The notes under the pieces are model-generated. The model was given only the letters and a program-made list of their open reading frames with translations. It was not told the DNA's origin and searched no databases. A DNA stretch of 64,000 nt from Brevibacterium epidermidis NBRC 14811 (GTDB lineage Bacteria; Actinomycetota; Actinomycetes; Actinomycetales; Brevibacteriaceae). The position numbers were made by a program, and so were the translations under genes. Shown here one piece after another: positions 9,280-18,048 of the stretch. The stretch covers positions 1-64,000 of the forward strand of contig NZ_BCSJ01000006.1 in NCBI RefSeq assembly GCF_001570805.1. Reading direction: 5' to 3'. Each line of letters begins with the position of its first letter. The stretch's first letter is position 1.

Positions 9280-9959
9280 TGACTGCCGAGGGCAACGACA
9301 AGTCGTCCGAGGAGCCAGGCTTCACCTTCAGTGACAAGCGCCGGGTCGATCCGAACACCGGTGAGGTCCGTCCCGAGGCCGACGCACAGTCAGCCTCGGC
9401 CGGGGCCGGCGAGGAGCCGACCGCGGAACCGAACGCCGAGCAGCCGGATGCAGCCGCGGCCGATGCCAGCGACCTCGGTGTGGACATCCCGTCCGATGCC
9501 TCGGGTCTCGAGGACATCGAGCCGGAGGCCGAGCCCGAACCGGGTTCGGAGGCAGCGGGATACCTGGCCGACCTCAAGCGCATCAACGCCGAATATGCGG
9601 CCTACCGGATGCGGGCCGACCGCGAACGTGAGCGTGCGGCTCTCGGCGGCACGATCAAGGTCGTCGAGGCCCTGATCCCCGTGCTCGACGAGGTCAAGCT
9701 CGCTCGCGAAAACGGCGATGTCACCGGGCCTTTCGAGACCCACGTGAACAAGCTCGTCGAATCGCTGAACAAGCTCGGCGTCGAACAGTACGGAGAGGTC
9801 GGCGACGAGTTCGATCCGAACATCCACGAAGCGCTCATGCAGCAGCCTTCGGATGAGGTCGAGAACCCGACGCTCTTCCTGGTCATGCAGCCGGGCTACC
9901 GGATCGGGGAGCGCATCATCCGCGCCGCCCGCGTCGGTGTCCAGCAGCCGGAGGACTGA
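9279..9959 (+). CDS. grpE: Nucleotide exchange factor GrpE
   Basis: A 226-residue DnaK nucleotide-exchange factor. The first ~85 residues are an acidic, Ala/Glu/Asp-rich disordered region. The coiled coil and beta wing follow (YRMRADRERERAALGGTIKVVEALIPVLDE; then NPTLFLVMQPGYRIGERIIRAARVGV, the GrpE C-terminal signature). It overlaps dnaK by one base, implying translational coupling. A 182-nt gap containing an inverted pair of the CCGAGGCGG motif separates it from dnaJ. Confidence 0.95.
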   Translation: MTAEGNDKSSEEPGFTFSDKRRVDPNTGEVRPEADAQSASAGAGEEPTAEPNAEQPDAAAADASDLGVDIPSDASGLEDIEPEAEPEPGSEAAGYLADLKRINAEYAAYRMRADRERERAALGGTIKVVEALIPVLDEVKLARENGDVTGPFETHVNKLVESLNKLGVEQYGEVGDEFDPNIHEALMQQPSDEVENPTLFLVMQPGYRIGERIIRAARVGVQQPED

Positions 9960-9973
9960 GCTACGACCATGAT

Positions 9974-10040
9974 CGCCGAGGCGGCCGCCCGCCCCGCACG
10001 CCGGTTCACTGACGTACGGGGCCGGGGAACCGCCTCGGCG
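9974..10040. repeat. Inverted pair of CGCCGAGGCGG in the grpE-dnaJ spacer
   Basis: CGCCGAGGCGG at 9974-9984 and its exact complement at 10030-10040 can pair as an 11-bp stem, with further pairing inside (GCCCCG with CGGGGC). It lies within the heat-shock operon between grpE and dnaJ, where it could form an intercistronic hairpin. Confidence 0.7.
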
Positions 10041-10141
10041 GCGGTCCGGATCTTCGGGGCTTATGCCCCGGCGATGCGGATTGTGAGAGGACAAGTGAAT
10101 ACCGTGATGACAGGATTGATTGGAAGGAAAGGAGGTGCCAG

Positions 10142-11158
10142 GTGAATACCGGACCTCAGAATGATTGGTTCGACAAGGACTTCTACAAAACCCTCGGCGT
10201 CTCCAAGGATGCTTCCGACGCCGAGATCAAGAAGGCCTACCGCAAGCTCGCGCGCAAGTACCACCCGGACGCCAACCCCGGTGATGAGAAGGCCGAAGAG
10301 AAGTTCAAGGAGATCGGCCAGGCCCACCAGGTGCTCTCCGACAAGGAATCCCGGGCCCAGTACGACCAGGTCCGCGCCATGGGCGGCGGCGCCAGGTTCA
10401 GCGCCGGTGCAGGCGGACCCGGCGGGGCTGCCGGCGGCGGATTCGACGACGTGTTCTCCGACCTCTTCGGAGGCGGCGGACGCACCCGGACCCGCACGAC
10501 CTACGGCGGCGGGGGAGACGTCCCCCCTGACCTGGCGGATCTGCTCGGCGGATTCGGAGGAGGCTTCGGCGGTAGCGGCGGATACGGCGGCTACCAGCCT
10601 CCGGTCAAGGGCGGCGACATCAAGTCGAGCACGACGCTGTCGTTCACCGAAGCCATCGACGGCGCCTCGGTGAAGCTGAACATGCCCGGCGGGAAGCCGC
10701 TGACCGTGCGCACCCCGATCGGGGTCAAGGACGGACAGAAGATCCGACTGGCCGGCAAGGGCAAGACCAGCCCCAACGGCGGCGAGCCCGGAGACGTCAT
10801 CCTCACCGTGCACGTGAGCCCGCACCCGGTCTTCACCCGCGACGGTGACAACCTGCGGATGGATCTGCCGATCACCTTCGACGAGGCGGCCCTCGGCGCC
10901 GAGGTCAAGGTGCCGACCCTGGGCGGAATGCCCGTCAAGGTCAAGGTCGCACCGGGAACGCCCTCCGGACGGACCCTGCGCGTGCGAGGCAAAGGTGTGA
11001 AGACGAAGAAGGGCACCGGCGATCTGCTGGCGACAGTCGAGATCGTGGCGCCGAAGAACCTGTCCAAGGAAGCCAAGCAAGCGGTCGAGTCGTTCAAGGC
11101 CGCCACCGAAGGTGAGGATCCACGCGCCGGCTTGCTGGACAAAGCCAAGGCCAGTTGA
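10142..11158 (+). CDS. dnaJ: DnaJ-family co-chaperone lacking the zinc finger (CbpA/type II-like)
   Basis: A 338-residue Hsp40. The J domain spans residues ~12-75 with HPD at 41-43, followed by a Gly/Phe-rich segment and two C-terminal beta-sandwich substrate-binding domains. The four CXXCXGXG repeats of classical DnaJ are absent, so this is the DnaJ1/CbpA-like form found in the actinobacterial dnaK operon. GTG is the start, behind a very strong AAAGGAGGTG site 4 nt upstream. It stimulates DnaK ATP hydrolysis and delivers clients. Its stop lies 14 nt before hspR. Confidence 0.95.
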   Translation: MNTGPQNDWFDKDFYKTLGVSKDASDAEIKKAYRKLARKYHPDANPGDEKAEEKFKEIGQAHQVLSDKESRAQYDQVRAMGGGARFSAGAGGPGGAAGGGFDDVFSDLFGGGGRTRTRTTYGGGGDVPPDLADLLGGFGGGFGGSGGYGGYQPPVKGGDIKSSTTLSFTEAIDGASVKLNMPGGKPLTVRTPIGVKDGQKIRLAGKGKTSPNGGEPGDVILTVHVSPHPVFTRDGDNLRMDLPITFDEAALGAEVKVPTLGGMPVKVKVAPGTPSGRTLRVRGKGVKTKKGTGDLLATVEIVAPKNLSKEAKQAVESFKAATEGEDPRAGLLDKAKAS

Positions 11159-11172
11159 GGTGGTGAATCACA

Positions 11173-11613
11173 TTGCACATTTCATCGAGTGCGGCGGTGT
11201 ATGTCATCTCGGTGGCCGCGGATCTGGCGGGCATGCACCCGCAGACGCTGCGGCAGTATGACCGACTGGGTCTCGTCTCTCCGGAACGCACTGCGGGCCG
11301 GGGCCGGCGTTATTCCGGGAAGGACATCGCCAAGCTGCGACTGATCCAGCAGCTGTCGCAGGACGAGGGAGTCAACCTCGTCGGGATCAAGAAGATCATC
11401 GACCTACAGAATCAGGTCGATGCACTCAAGAGCCGCAATGAAGAACTCGAGGACGAAGTTCGGGCACGCAGGTCGGCACAGGAACGCGATGCACGCGTCT
11501 TCGCCGCCGGCACCGTGGGCGGAGACGTCGTCTCGATCTCGCGGGGACGACGCCCACAGGGTCGCCCTGAACCGGGAGCCCTGGTGCTGTACAACCGGTA
11601 CCGCCGCGGCTGA
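11173..11613 (+). CDS. hspR: Heat-shock repressor HspR (MerR family)
   Basis: A 146-residue MerR-type repressor, last gene of the dnaK operon. The winged helix (YVISVAADLAGMHPQTLRQYDRLGLVSPERTAGRGRRYS) is at residues ~9-50, followed by a coiled coil and a basic, disordered tail. In actinobacteria HspR binds HAIR boxes with DnaK as co-repressor, and three such boxes precede dnaK here, so the operon is autoregulated. TTG at 11173 is used because a stop lies three codons upstream and GAGGTGG is suitably placed. The GTG at 11197 is a possible alternative. Confidence 0.92.
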   Translation: MHISSSAAVYVISVAADLAGMHPQTLRQYDRLGLVSPERTAGRGRRYSGKDIAKLRLIQQLSQDEGVNLVGIKKIIDLQNQVDALKSRNEELEDEVRARRSAQERDARVFAAGTVGGDVVSISRGRRPQGRPEPGALVLYNRYRRG

Positions 11614-11686
11614 GTTGAACGGCACGATTGAGCCGAACGGCGAGGTCGGGTCGGAGCGCAATAGCGAACGGCAGCCATGAACGCCG

Positions 11687-11728
11687 AGGCGGAGCGCGTA
11701 CCCCATTGTGGGTGCGCGCTCCGCCTTT
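11687..11728 (+). terminator. Terminator of the dnaK-hspR operon
   Basis: A 17-bp stem (AGGCGGAGCGCGTACCC and near-complement) with a short loop is followed by TTT. Its left arm contains one copy of CCGAGGCGG (11684-11692). Confidence 0.85.
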
Positions 11729-11796
11729 CGAATGTGCACCTGATTGTGACTTTCAACTTCGCAGATTGGTGCAGATGTCGTGCGACACTGACTTCT

Positions 11797-12672
11797 GTGA
11801 ACGAGAAAGAGAAGGTTCGACAGGTCGCCGACAGCGCCGACTCGGCGGCTCAGGAAGCCGCGGACAGCCAGTGGTTCGAAAGAGTCGCCCGTGCGGGTTT
11901 CATTGCCAACGGACTGGTCCACGCCATCCTCGGGGCGACCGCTGTGACGATCGGACTGGGCCAGGGCGGAGGCGAGGCCGATCAGGCGGGAGCCATCGGG
12001 CAGATCGCTTCGCAGCCCTTCGGCATGGTGCTGATCATCATCTGCTTCCTCGGCTGTGCGCTCATGGCGCTGTGGTGCCTGATCAATGCGTTCTTCGGTT
12101 CGGCGTCGCTGCGCGGCGCTGGAACGAAGGATCCGCAGCAGAAGCAGGGCCGGAAGCAGTGGACCGGCTTCCTCACCATGGTCGGCTCCGCCATCGCCTA
12201 CCTGGTGGTCGCCGCGACATTCGCGCAGTTCGTCTTCGGCGGGGGAGCGGACTCGGGCAAGTCGAGCTCACAGGCTTCGACGACCGTGGCGAAGGCGCCG
12301 GGCGGACTGTATATCCTCTTGGCCGCCGGCGCCGTGATTGCGATCATCGGCATCGTGTTCTGTATCAATGGTCAGCGACGGAAATGGAAAGAGGAGCTGC
12401 GTCGTCCGCAGAGCGCGATCATTCGCTTCCTCGTCGGATTCACCGGCGTCGTCGGGTACCTGGGCAAGGGCGCAACGCTGCTGTCAGTGGGCATCCTCAT
12501 CGTGGTGTCCGCGGCGACCGGTGATCCGGAGGAATTCACCGGAATCGACGGCGCGCTCAAGGGCATGCGCGACCAGCCGTTCGGGCCGTATCTGCTGTTG
12601 GCGGTGGGTCTCGGCCTGGTCCTCTACGGAGGCTTCCTCGCCCTGCGTTCGAGGTACGACCGCATGGAATGA
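11797..12672 (+). CDS. DUF1206 multi-pass membrane protein
   Basis: A 291-residue membrane protein with three copies of the two-helix DUF1206 unit, each built around a pattern like RAGFIANGLVHAILGATAV (residues ~25-90, ~110-190, ~210-285). The function of DUF1206 proteins is unknown. GTG at 11797 is chosen because the sequence upstream in frame is not protein-like and crosses the heat-shock terminator. GACACT 7 nt before the GTG could be a weak leaderless -10. It stands alone between two terminators. Confidence 0.8.
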   Translation: MNEKEKVRQVADSADSAAQEAADSQWFERVARAGFIANGLVHAILGATAVTIGLGQGGGEADQAGAIGQIASQPFGMVLIIICFLGCALMALWCLINAFFGSASLRGAGTKDPQQKQGRKQWTGFLTMVGSAIAYLVVAATFAQFVFGGGADSGKSSSQASTTVAKAPGGLYILLAAGAVIAIIGIVFCINGQRRKWKEELRRPQSAIIRFLVGFTGVVGYLGKGATLLSVGILIVVSAATGDPEEFTGIDGALKGMRDQPFGPYLLLAVGLGLVLYGGFLALRSRYDRME

Positions 12673-12724
12673 GCTGTCGTCTGCCGGGCTGCAGATGTTG
12701 GCCGCGGATATTTGTCTGTAGAAA

Positions 12725-12771
12725 GATGAAGAACGGCGCGAACCCACATTGGGTTCGCGCCCTTCTTCATC
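12725..12771. terminator. Bidirectional terminator between DUF1206 gene and surface protein
   Basis: A 21-bp inverted repeat with one mismatch and a 5-nt loop, with GATGAA at one end and TTCATC at the other, lies between convergent genes. Confidence 0.88.
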
Positions 12772-12819
12772 TCACGCCCGGCTCAGTCGAGCTCGGACGA
12801 TCAGTCAGGTCAGTCGCTA

Positions 12820-14142
12820 TCAGATCTCAGCGGGATCCTGGGCGACCTTCTTGCGACGCATGGTCATAGCGACTGCGGCTCCACCGATGAGGAGGAGGCC
12901 CGCGCCGCCGACGAGGCCGGTCAGCTCGGTACCGGTGCGAGGCAGGTCGCCGCCGTTGCCGGCATCTCCGTTGTCGCCATCGTCGTTTCCGCCGTTGCCG
13001 TCCTCATTGCCGTCATCGCCGCCGCCGGCGTTCGGATCTTCCTCGACGGAGAACTCACCGGTCAGTTCGTCATCGCCGCAGGTGACGGTCACATCGTAGT
13101 CGCCGATGTAGGCCGAGGCGTTGGAGGCGCTGGTGCCGTAGACGTTGACGTTGGCCTTGCCTTCGTCATCAGCCTGGACGGTCTTGTCGAAGGCGGTGAC
13201 GCTCGACTCGCCCTTGGGGGTGACGAGGAAGCGAACGTCTTCACCGGGCTCGCAGTTCTCGACGGCGAGGGTGACGCCCTTGTCTTCCTTGACGAAGTCA
13301 GCGGGGGTGATCGACTCGGGGGAGACGGTCAGCTTGGCTTCTTCAGCAGGAGCGGTGGGCTCTTCGGTCTCATCCTCGGTGATGGTGAAGTCCTGAGCCG
13401 GGGAGTTGGTCTCGGACTCCTGGTCGACGCCCCAGACGGAGTAGTCGCCGGCCGGAAGTGCTTCGTCGCCCTCGAACTTCAGGGTGGCGGAGATCTTTCC
13501 TTCGTCGTCGGCTTCGACCTCCTTGGTCGCGAACGGCGACGTCGCGTTGCCGCCGACGACGGTGACCTTGCCGTTCGGGGTGAAGCCCTCGCCGGTGACC
13601 TCGATGCCGTTCTTCGCGAACTCGCTCTGCGAGATCTCGTCGGTGTTGAGCGAGACCTTGGGATCGACCTCGGGCGCCTCGGGCTCGTCGGATCCGTCTT
13701 CCGTGACGGTGAAGCTCAGAGGGATCTCCTGGGTTTCTTCGCCGCGCTTCACCGTGACGGTGAACTCGATCTTGCCCGGCTCGATTGCTGCAGGGTCGCC
13801 GGTCTTGTTGACGATGTTGAAGGAGACGGTATCGCCCTCGGCCGCTGGTGCGGTTTCGTTGGTCAGATCATCGGAAACCACGTCACCGGTTTCGAGACCG
13901 GTGACAGTGACCTTCACGCCGGGCTCGACGAGATCAGACTGGGAAACGGTCTCTGGGGAGACTGTTGCGGATGCTTCGAGCGCCTGCGGCTCAGCTTCTT
14001 TGTTCGACTGCTTCGTCGACGACTGAACATTCGTCTGGTCGAATGCTGCCTGGGCAGGAGCTTCGGGGGCAGCGATGACTGGGGATGCGGCCAGGCCGGT
14101 GATGGCGATGGCCACCGCGGGTGCGAGGGCGAGCTTCTTCAT
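12820..14142 (-). CDS. LPRTG cell-wall-anchored surface protein with Ig-like repeats
   Basis: A 440-residue secreted protein. A signal peptide (MKKLALAPAVAIAITGLAASPVIAA) comes first, then at least three beta-sandwich-like repeats typified by a T-x-x-E-I-S-Q-S-x-F opening and ending near DYSVWGVD or DYDVTVTCGDDEL. A Gly/Asn/Asp-rich wall-spanning stretch precedes a complete sorting signal: LPRTG at 400-404, a hydrophobic helix and MRRKK. A sortase would attach it to peptidoglycan; none is encoded here. It is a paralogue of the next gene, with one nearly identical repeat unit. AAGGAA precedes the ATG. Ligand unknown. Confidence 0.85.
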   Translation of the reverse strand: MKKLALAPAVAIAITGLAASPVIAAPEAPAQAAFDQTNVQSSTKQSNKEAEPQALEASATVSPETVSQSDLVEPGVKVTVTGLETGDVVSDDLTNETAPAAEGDTVSFNIVNKTGDPAAIEPGKIEFTVTVKRGEETQEIPLSFTVTEDGSDEPEAPEVDPKVSLNTDEISQSEFAKNGIEVTGEGFTPNGKVTVVGGNATSPFATKEVEADDEGKISATLKFEGDEALPAGDYSVWGVDQESETNSPAQDFTITEDETEEPTAPAEEAKLTVSPESITPADFVKEDKGVTLAVENCEPGEDVRFLVTPKGESSVTAFDKTVQADDEGKANVNVYGTSASNASAYIGDYDVTVTCGDDELTGEFSVEEDPNAGGGDDGNEDGNGGNDDGDNGDAGNGGDLPRTGTELTGLVGGAGLLLIGGAAVAMTMRRKKVAQDPAEI

Positions 14143-14226
14143 GTATTTCCTTAGAAAATGACAGCTGGGTGTGAAGTATTACGAATGTAACAGTAATGCA
14201 ACATTCACCACACACATAGTTGTGGT

Positions 14227-14238
14227 CGTTTTGTTCAG
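14227..14238 (-). promoter_or_regulatory. Shared upstream element of LPRTG paralogues, copy 1
   Basis: CTGAACAAAACG on the minus strand lies 85 nt before the start codon. The identical 12-mer lies 83 nt before the other LPRTG gene (16712-16723), suggesting common control. Confidence 0.5.
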
Positions 14239-14313
14239 CACTGACTTCGGCCCCGTCGCAGAGTTCATTTTCCATTCACCTGGAAGCACCGATTCGCCAT
14301 CGGCTTCACGATA

Positions 14314-14355
14314 GACGAAGGGGCGGCTCAGTGTGTGCTGAGCCGCCCCTTCGTC
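14314..14355. terminator. Terminator downstream of the larger LPRTG gene
   Basis: A perfect 17-bp inverted repeat (GACGAAGGGGCGGCTCA and complement) around an 8-nt loop follows the 14386-16629 gene and separates the two paralogues. Confidence 0.88.
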
Positions 14356-14385
14356 TGTCGTTCCAGGCTGACCGCCTGGCTCGGA

Positions 14386-16629
14386 TCAGAAGCTCGTCGG
14401 AGTCTGTCCGAACTTGTTCTTGCGGCCGGTCAGTGCGATCGCAGCACCACCGACGAGGAGGAGCAGGGCTCCCGTCGTCAGTCCGCCGAGGTCGGCACCG
14501 GTACGCGGCAGCTGGCTGCCGTCGTCTCCGCCGTTTCCGGCATTTCCGTTGTCGCCGCCGTCAGATCCGCCGCCATTGGCGCCACCGGTGACTGTGAAGG
14601 AGTCTTTCATGGTGTCGTCACCGCAGGTCGCGGTTGCGGTGTAAGCACCGACGTAGGCCGAGACATCCGACGAGGTGCCGAAGACGTTGACCGAGGCATT
14701 GCCTTCGTCATCAGCCGTGACGGTGTTCTCGTACGCCGTGACGTTGATGCCCTTCGGGTTGACCTCGAAGTGGACATCCGCACCGGGCTCGCAGTTCTCG
14801 ACGGCGAGGGTGACGCCCTTGTTCTCATTGGCGAAGTCCGCGGCCTCGATCTTCTTCGGGGAGACCGTGAAGGATGCATCGGCGGGAGCTTCGGTCTCAC
14901 CGTCGTCCCCGTCGTCGCTGCCATCCTTGCCATCGTCATTGCCGTCTTCGTTACCGTCGTCCCCGTCATCGTCTCCGTCTTCGGCGACAACGTTGATGTT
15001 GCCCTCGAGGGTCTCCGACTCGGTGCCTTCACGGTCGATGGTGACGGTGAACGGAACCTTGCCGACCTCGAGGTTGTCGGGGTTGCCCTCGTACCAGAGG
15101 TTGAGCTCGTAGTCACCGTCGGCTTCTGCCGTCTCGGTCTCTCCGGTGAGGGAGTCCGTGATCTTGTCACCCTTCTTCACGCCGGAGACAGTGACGGTCA
15201 CGCCCTTGTCCTTGTTGGCGAGATCCTCGGCGGTGATCTCCTTCGGATCGACCTTGAGCGAGGCATCGATCGGATCGACAGCGTCCTCATCGTCTTCGGT
15301 GACAGTGACCTCAACAGAGTTGCTGGCGGCACTGGTCACGTCGTCGATGAACGTCAGCGAGTAGGTGCCGGCCTCGAAGGACGCGGGCGCCTTGACGACG
15401 CCTTCGACGTTGCCGTCTTCATCGGCGCGGGCTGGCGCGTCCTGAGGAGCGGCAGCGCTCTGCTGCGAAACAGCATCGGCCTTGACGCTGACAGTTCCGT
15501 CCGGGGAGAACCCGGTTCCGCTGAACTTCAGTCCGTCCTTCTTGAAGTCCTCGAGGGAGATCGTCTTCGAAGCGACCTTGACGGTCGGGTCGATGACCGG
15601 GTCTTCGGTGACGGTGAAGTCCTGAGCCGGGGAATTGGTGTTGGACCCCTGATCGACGCCCCAGACGGCGTAGTCGCCGGCCGGGAGCTTCTTTTCTGCC
15701 TCGTACTTCAGAGTAGCGGTGATCTCACCGTCGGCGTTGGCTGTGACTTCCTGGGTTGCGAAGGGGGACTGTTCGGCGCCACCGACGACGTTGACGGTGC
15801 CGTTCGGGGTGAAGCCCTCGCCGGTGACCTTGATGCCGTCATCCTCGATGCCGCTCTGCGAGATTTCGTCGGTGCTGAGCGAGACCGTCGGGTCGACCTC
15901 GGGGGCCTCGGACTCGTCAGCCAGGGGGACCACGCTGGTTTCGGTGACTGACTGTGTGCCTGGACGCTCCAGCTGGAGAGCGAAGTTGACCCTCTTCTGC
16001 TTGACCTCGTTGGCCGAGTGCAGCTTCATGGTCGCGGTCGAGCCCTGAGCGGTGACGGCCGGGCCGGTCAGGCCGGACTTGGCTGAGACCTTGTCGCCCT
16101 TTTCGAGGCCAGTGACCTTGACGGTCACGCCTTCCTCGGCGAGCTCTTCGGCCGTGACCTCACCCGAGGTCACCTGCACCGAGGCGTTGATCGGGTTGGC
16201 CTTGTCCTCGGACTTGTCGTCGTCCTTGGCGTCCTTGTCCTCGTCCTTGGGGGCAGGAGCGGGCTTCGGATCGACCTTCTTCGGAGGCTTCTTGGCGTCG
16301 TCCTTCTTGTCCTCGGCAGCCTTCTTCTCGTCCGCTTTCTTCTTGTCAGCGGCGGCCTTCTTGGCTGCTTCAGCCTTTTCCTTGGCCTTCTTGTCGGCAG
16401 CTGCCTTCTCTGCGGCGGCCTTCTTCTCGGCTTCAGCCTTTTCAGCCGCAGCCTTCTTGGCCTCTTCCTTCTTCTTGTCAGCGGCGGCCTTCTCGGCGTC
16501 GACCTTCTTCTGTTTGGCAGTCTGCGTGGATGCCGACTGAGCGGACGTCGATTCCGCGGCGACGACCGGGCTCGCAACGAGACCGGTGAACGCGAGCGCG
16601 ACTGCCGGCGCGAGGATGATCTTCTTCAT
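14386..16629 (-). CDS. Large LPRTG cell-wall-anchored surface protein with Lys/Ala/Glu coiled coil
   Basis: A 747-residue secreted protein. A signal peptide (to about residue 25) is followed by a long Lys-Ala-Glu helix of about 90 residues (KKAAAEKAEAEKKAAAEKA pattern), a Lys/Pro/Asp linker and five to six Ig-like repeats. One repeat (SLSTDEISQSGIEDDGIKVTGEGFTPNG onward) nearly duplicates a unit of the 12820-14142 product. A Gly/Asp/Asn linker leads to LPRTG at 707-711, a hydrophobic helix and a basic tail, the sortase signal. It is probably an adhesin or wall-structural protein; the ligand cannot be inferred. The two genes most likely arose by duplication with later exchange of repeats. Confidence 0.85.
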   Translation of the reverse strand: MKKIILAPAVALAFTGLVASPVVAAESTSAQSASTQTAKQKKVDAEKAAADKKKEEAKKAAAEKAEAEKKAAAEKAAADKKAKEKAEAAKKAAADKKKADEKKAAEDKKDDAKKPPKKVDPKPAPAPKDEDKDAKDDDKSEDKANPINASVQVTSGEVTAEELAEEGVTVKVTGLEKGDKVSAKSGLTGPAVTAQGSTATMKLHSANEVKQKRVNFALQLERPGTQSVTETSVVPLADESEAPEVDPTVSLSTDEISQSGIEDDGIKVTGEGFTPNGTVNVVGGAEQSPFATQEVTANADGEITATLKYEAEKKLPAGDYAVWGVDQGSNTNSPAQDFTVTEDPVIDPTVKVASKTISLEDFKKDGLKFSGTGFSPDGTVSVKADAVSQQSAAAPQDAPARADEDGNVEGVVKAPASFEAGTYSLTFIDDVTSAASNSVEVTVTEDDEDAVDPIDASLKVDPKEITAEDLANKDKGVTVTVSGVKKGDKITDSLTGETETAEADGDYELNLWYEGNPDNLEVGKVPFTVTIDREGTESETLEGNINVVAEDGDDDGDDGNEDGNDDGKDGSDDGDDGETEAPADASFTVSPKKIEAADFANENKGVTLAVENCEPGADVHFEVNPKGINVTAYENTVTADDEGNASVNVFGTSSDVSAYVGAYTATATCGDDTMKDSFTVTGGANGGGSDGGDNGNAGNGGDDGSQLPRTGADLGGLTTGALLLLVGGAAIALTGRKNKFGQTPTSF

Positions 16630-16711
16630 TGGAGTGCCTTCAATCTCTGTAACGAGGGGTGTGATACGGCACTCATCCTAGGTTCTAAGGGTTTTCTAAA
16701 CTATTTCTGTA

Positions 16712-16723
16712 CGTTTTGTTCAG
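16712..16723 (-). promoter_or_regulatory. Shared upstream element of LPRTG paralogues, copy 2
   Basis: CTGAACAAAACG on the minus strand, 83 nt before the start codon, is identical to the element at 14227-14238. The rest of the 222-bp spacer holds one CCGCCTCGG copy (16803-16811) and no gene. Confidence 0.5.
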
Positions 16724-16851
16724 ATTTAGATGCGGTAACACTTAGGTGAATTCCTTTAATCGTTTCGTGACCTACTCGTCGGTAAAAACATGACTGTCAC
16801 GGCCGCCTCGGCGAGGGGAAGCGCCAGCTGCGCGAACTCAGCGGTTCCGCG

Positions 16852-17967
16852 TTAGACCGGCCACGCCTCGGCGCGGATCTGCTTGCGCTGTTCGACGGTG
16901 GGCACTCGGACGGTCAGGGCTGAGGGATCGACTTCCATCTCGAGGTACGACGACTGTCCCAGCGGATCCCCGTCGAGCTGAATATCGACGTCGTCGCCGG
17001 CTTCGATGACGACCTTGCGGCACTTCCGGATGTTCGTATGCAGCCCGCGTGAGGCCCTGCGGCCGGCGATCGATGCGAGCACGCCGACCCACTGGCCGAG
17101 GTTCTTCGGGCTGACGATGAGCACGTCGAGCATGCCGTCGTCGATGACCGCCTGCGGCAGCAGTTGGATGCCGCCCTGCAGCTTCCCGCAGTTGCCGCCG
17201 AGGACCGAGCGCACCCGCGCCGAGATCCGGTATTCGTCGTCGAACGTGACCTTGACATGACTGGGTTTGCCGGTGAGCTTCCGTGACCCCGCTTCGACAT
17301 AGGCGAGCCATCCGAGACGTGCCTTGAGGTCGTCGCTGGTGTCGGCCATGACCGCGGCGTCGAAGCCAAGCCCGGTCATTACGGTGAAGATATGGGTATC
17401 GCCGTCCGGGGCGGTCTTCGCCATCCCCACGTCGATCTCGCGATTTCGTCCCCACAGGGCGATCCGCAGCGCCCACTCCGTCTTGTCGAGGACGAGGTCG
17501 ATATTGCGGGCAAGGAGGTTCCCCGTTCCCAGCGGAACGATTCCCATCGGGGTCGATGTTCCTGCCAGCGCCGAGGCGACCGCGCGGATGGTCCCGTCCC
17601 CGCCGGCGGCGATGACGACGTCGACCCCCTCGTCGAGGGCGCGGACCGTGACCCCCTCGCCGGAGTCCTCAGGGGTGGTCTCAAGCACGAGCGGAGGGTT
17701 CCACCCCTCGAAACGGCAGATCGCCTCGGCGGTGGCAGCCAGATTGCGCACATCGGTCTTCGTGGGATTGACGATGAGGGCGGCACGGTACCGGGCCGCG
17801 TCATCGACCACCTCGTCGGAGAGGTTCGCCGGGTGGGCGTAGCGTCTCATCGTGTTGAGCGTGCGTCGCACGCCGTAGCGGCGGCCGATGAGGAACGCGG
17901 CTACGAGCACGACGAGGGCACCGATGACGATGACCCAGGTCATCAGGGGATCCAACTCGATGATCAT
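16852..17967 (-). CDS. Diacylglycerol kinase-family lipid kinase
   Basis: A 371-residue protein with one N-terminal membrane helix (residues ~9-28) and a DAGK catalytic domain: ALIVNPTK at 63-70, the nucleotide-binding GGDGT at 122-126 and PLGTGNLLARN at 145-155. Members phosphorylate diacylglycerol or related lipids at the inner membrane face, recycling lipid headgroups; the exact substrate is unknown. The N-terminal anchor is an addition to the usual soluble YegS/DgkB form. The start codon is 6 nt after TAGATT, so the mRNA is probably leaderless. It is divergent from serS. Confidence 0.85.
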   Translation of the reverse strand: MIIELDPLMTWVIVIGALVVLVAAFLIGRRYGVRRTLNTMRRYAHPANLSDEVVDDAARYRAALIVNPTKTDVRNLAATAEAICRFEGWNPPLVLETTPEDSGEGVTVRALDEGVDVVIAAGGDGTIRAVASALAGTSTPMGIVPLGTGNLLARNIDLVLDKTEWALRIALWGRNREIDVGMAKTAPDGDTHIFTVMTGLGFDAAVMADTSDDLKARLGWLAYVEAGSRKLTGKPSHVKVTFDDEYRISARVRSVLGGNCGKLQGGIQLLPQAVIDDGMLDVLIVSPKNLGQWVGVLASIAGRRASRGLHTNIRKCRKVVIEAGDDVDIQLDGDPLGQSSYLEMEVDPSALTVRVPTVEQRKQIRAEAWPV

Positions 17968-17973
17968 GTCCCA

Positions 17974-17979
17974 AATCTA
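17974..17979 (-). promoter_or_regulatory. Leaderless -10 box of the lipid kinase gene
   Basis: TAGATT on the minus strand, 6 nt before the ATG at 17967. Confidence 0.7.
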
Positions 17980-18036
17980 CAGTGCCCGAGTCGTGTGCAG
18001 GCTGAGGGTCGAATGTCGAAAACACGCCCGGCCCGT

Positions 18037-18042
18037 TAAGCT
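18037..18042 (+). promoter_or_regulatory. Leaderless -10 box of serS
   Basis: TAAGCT ends 6 nt before the GTG at 18049, leaving no space for a ribosome site. Confidence 0.72.
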
Positions 18043-18048
18043 GAGAGG

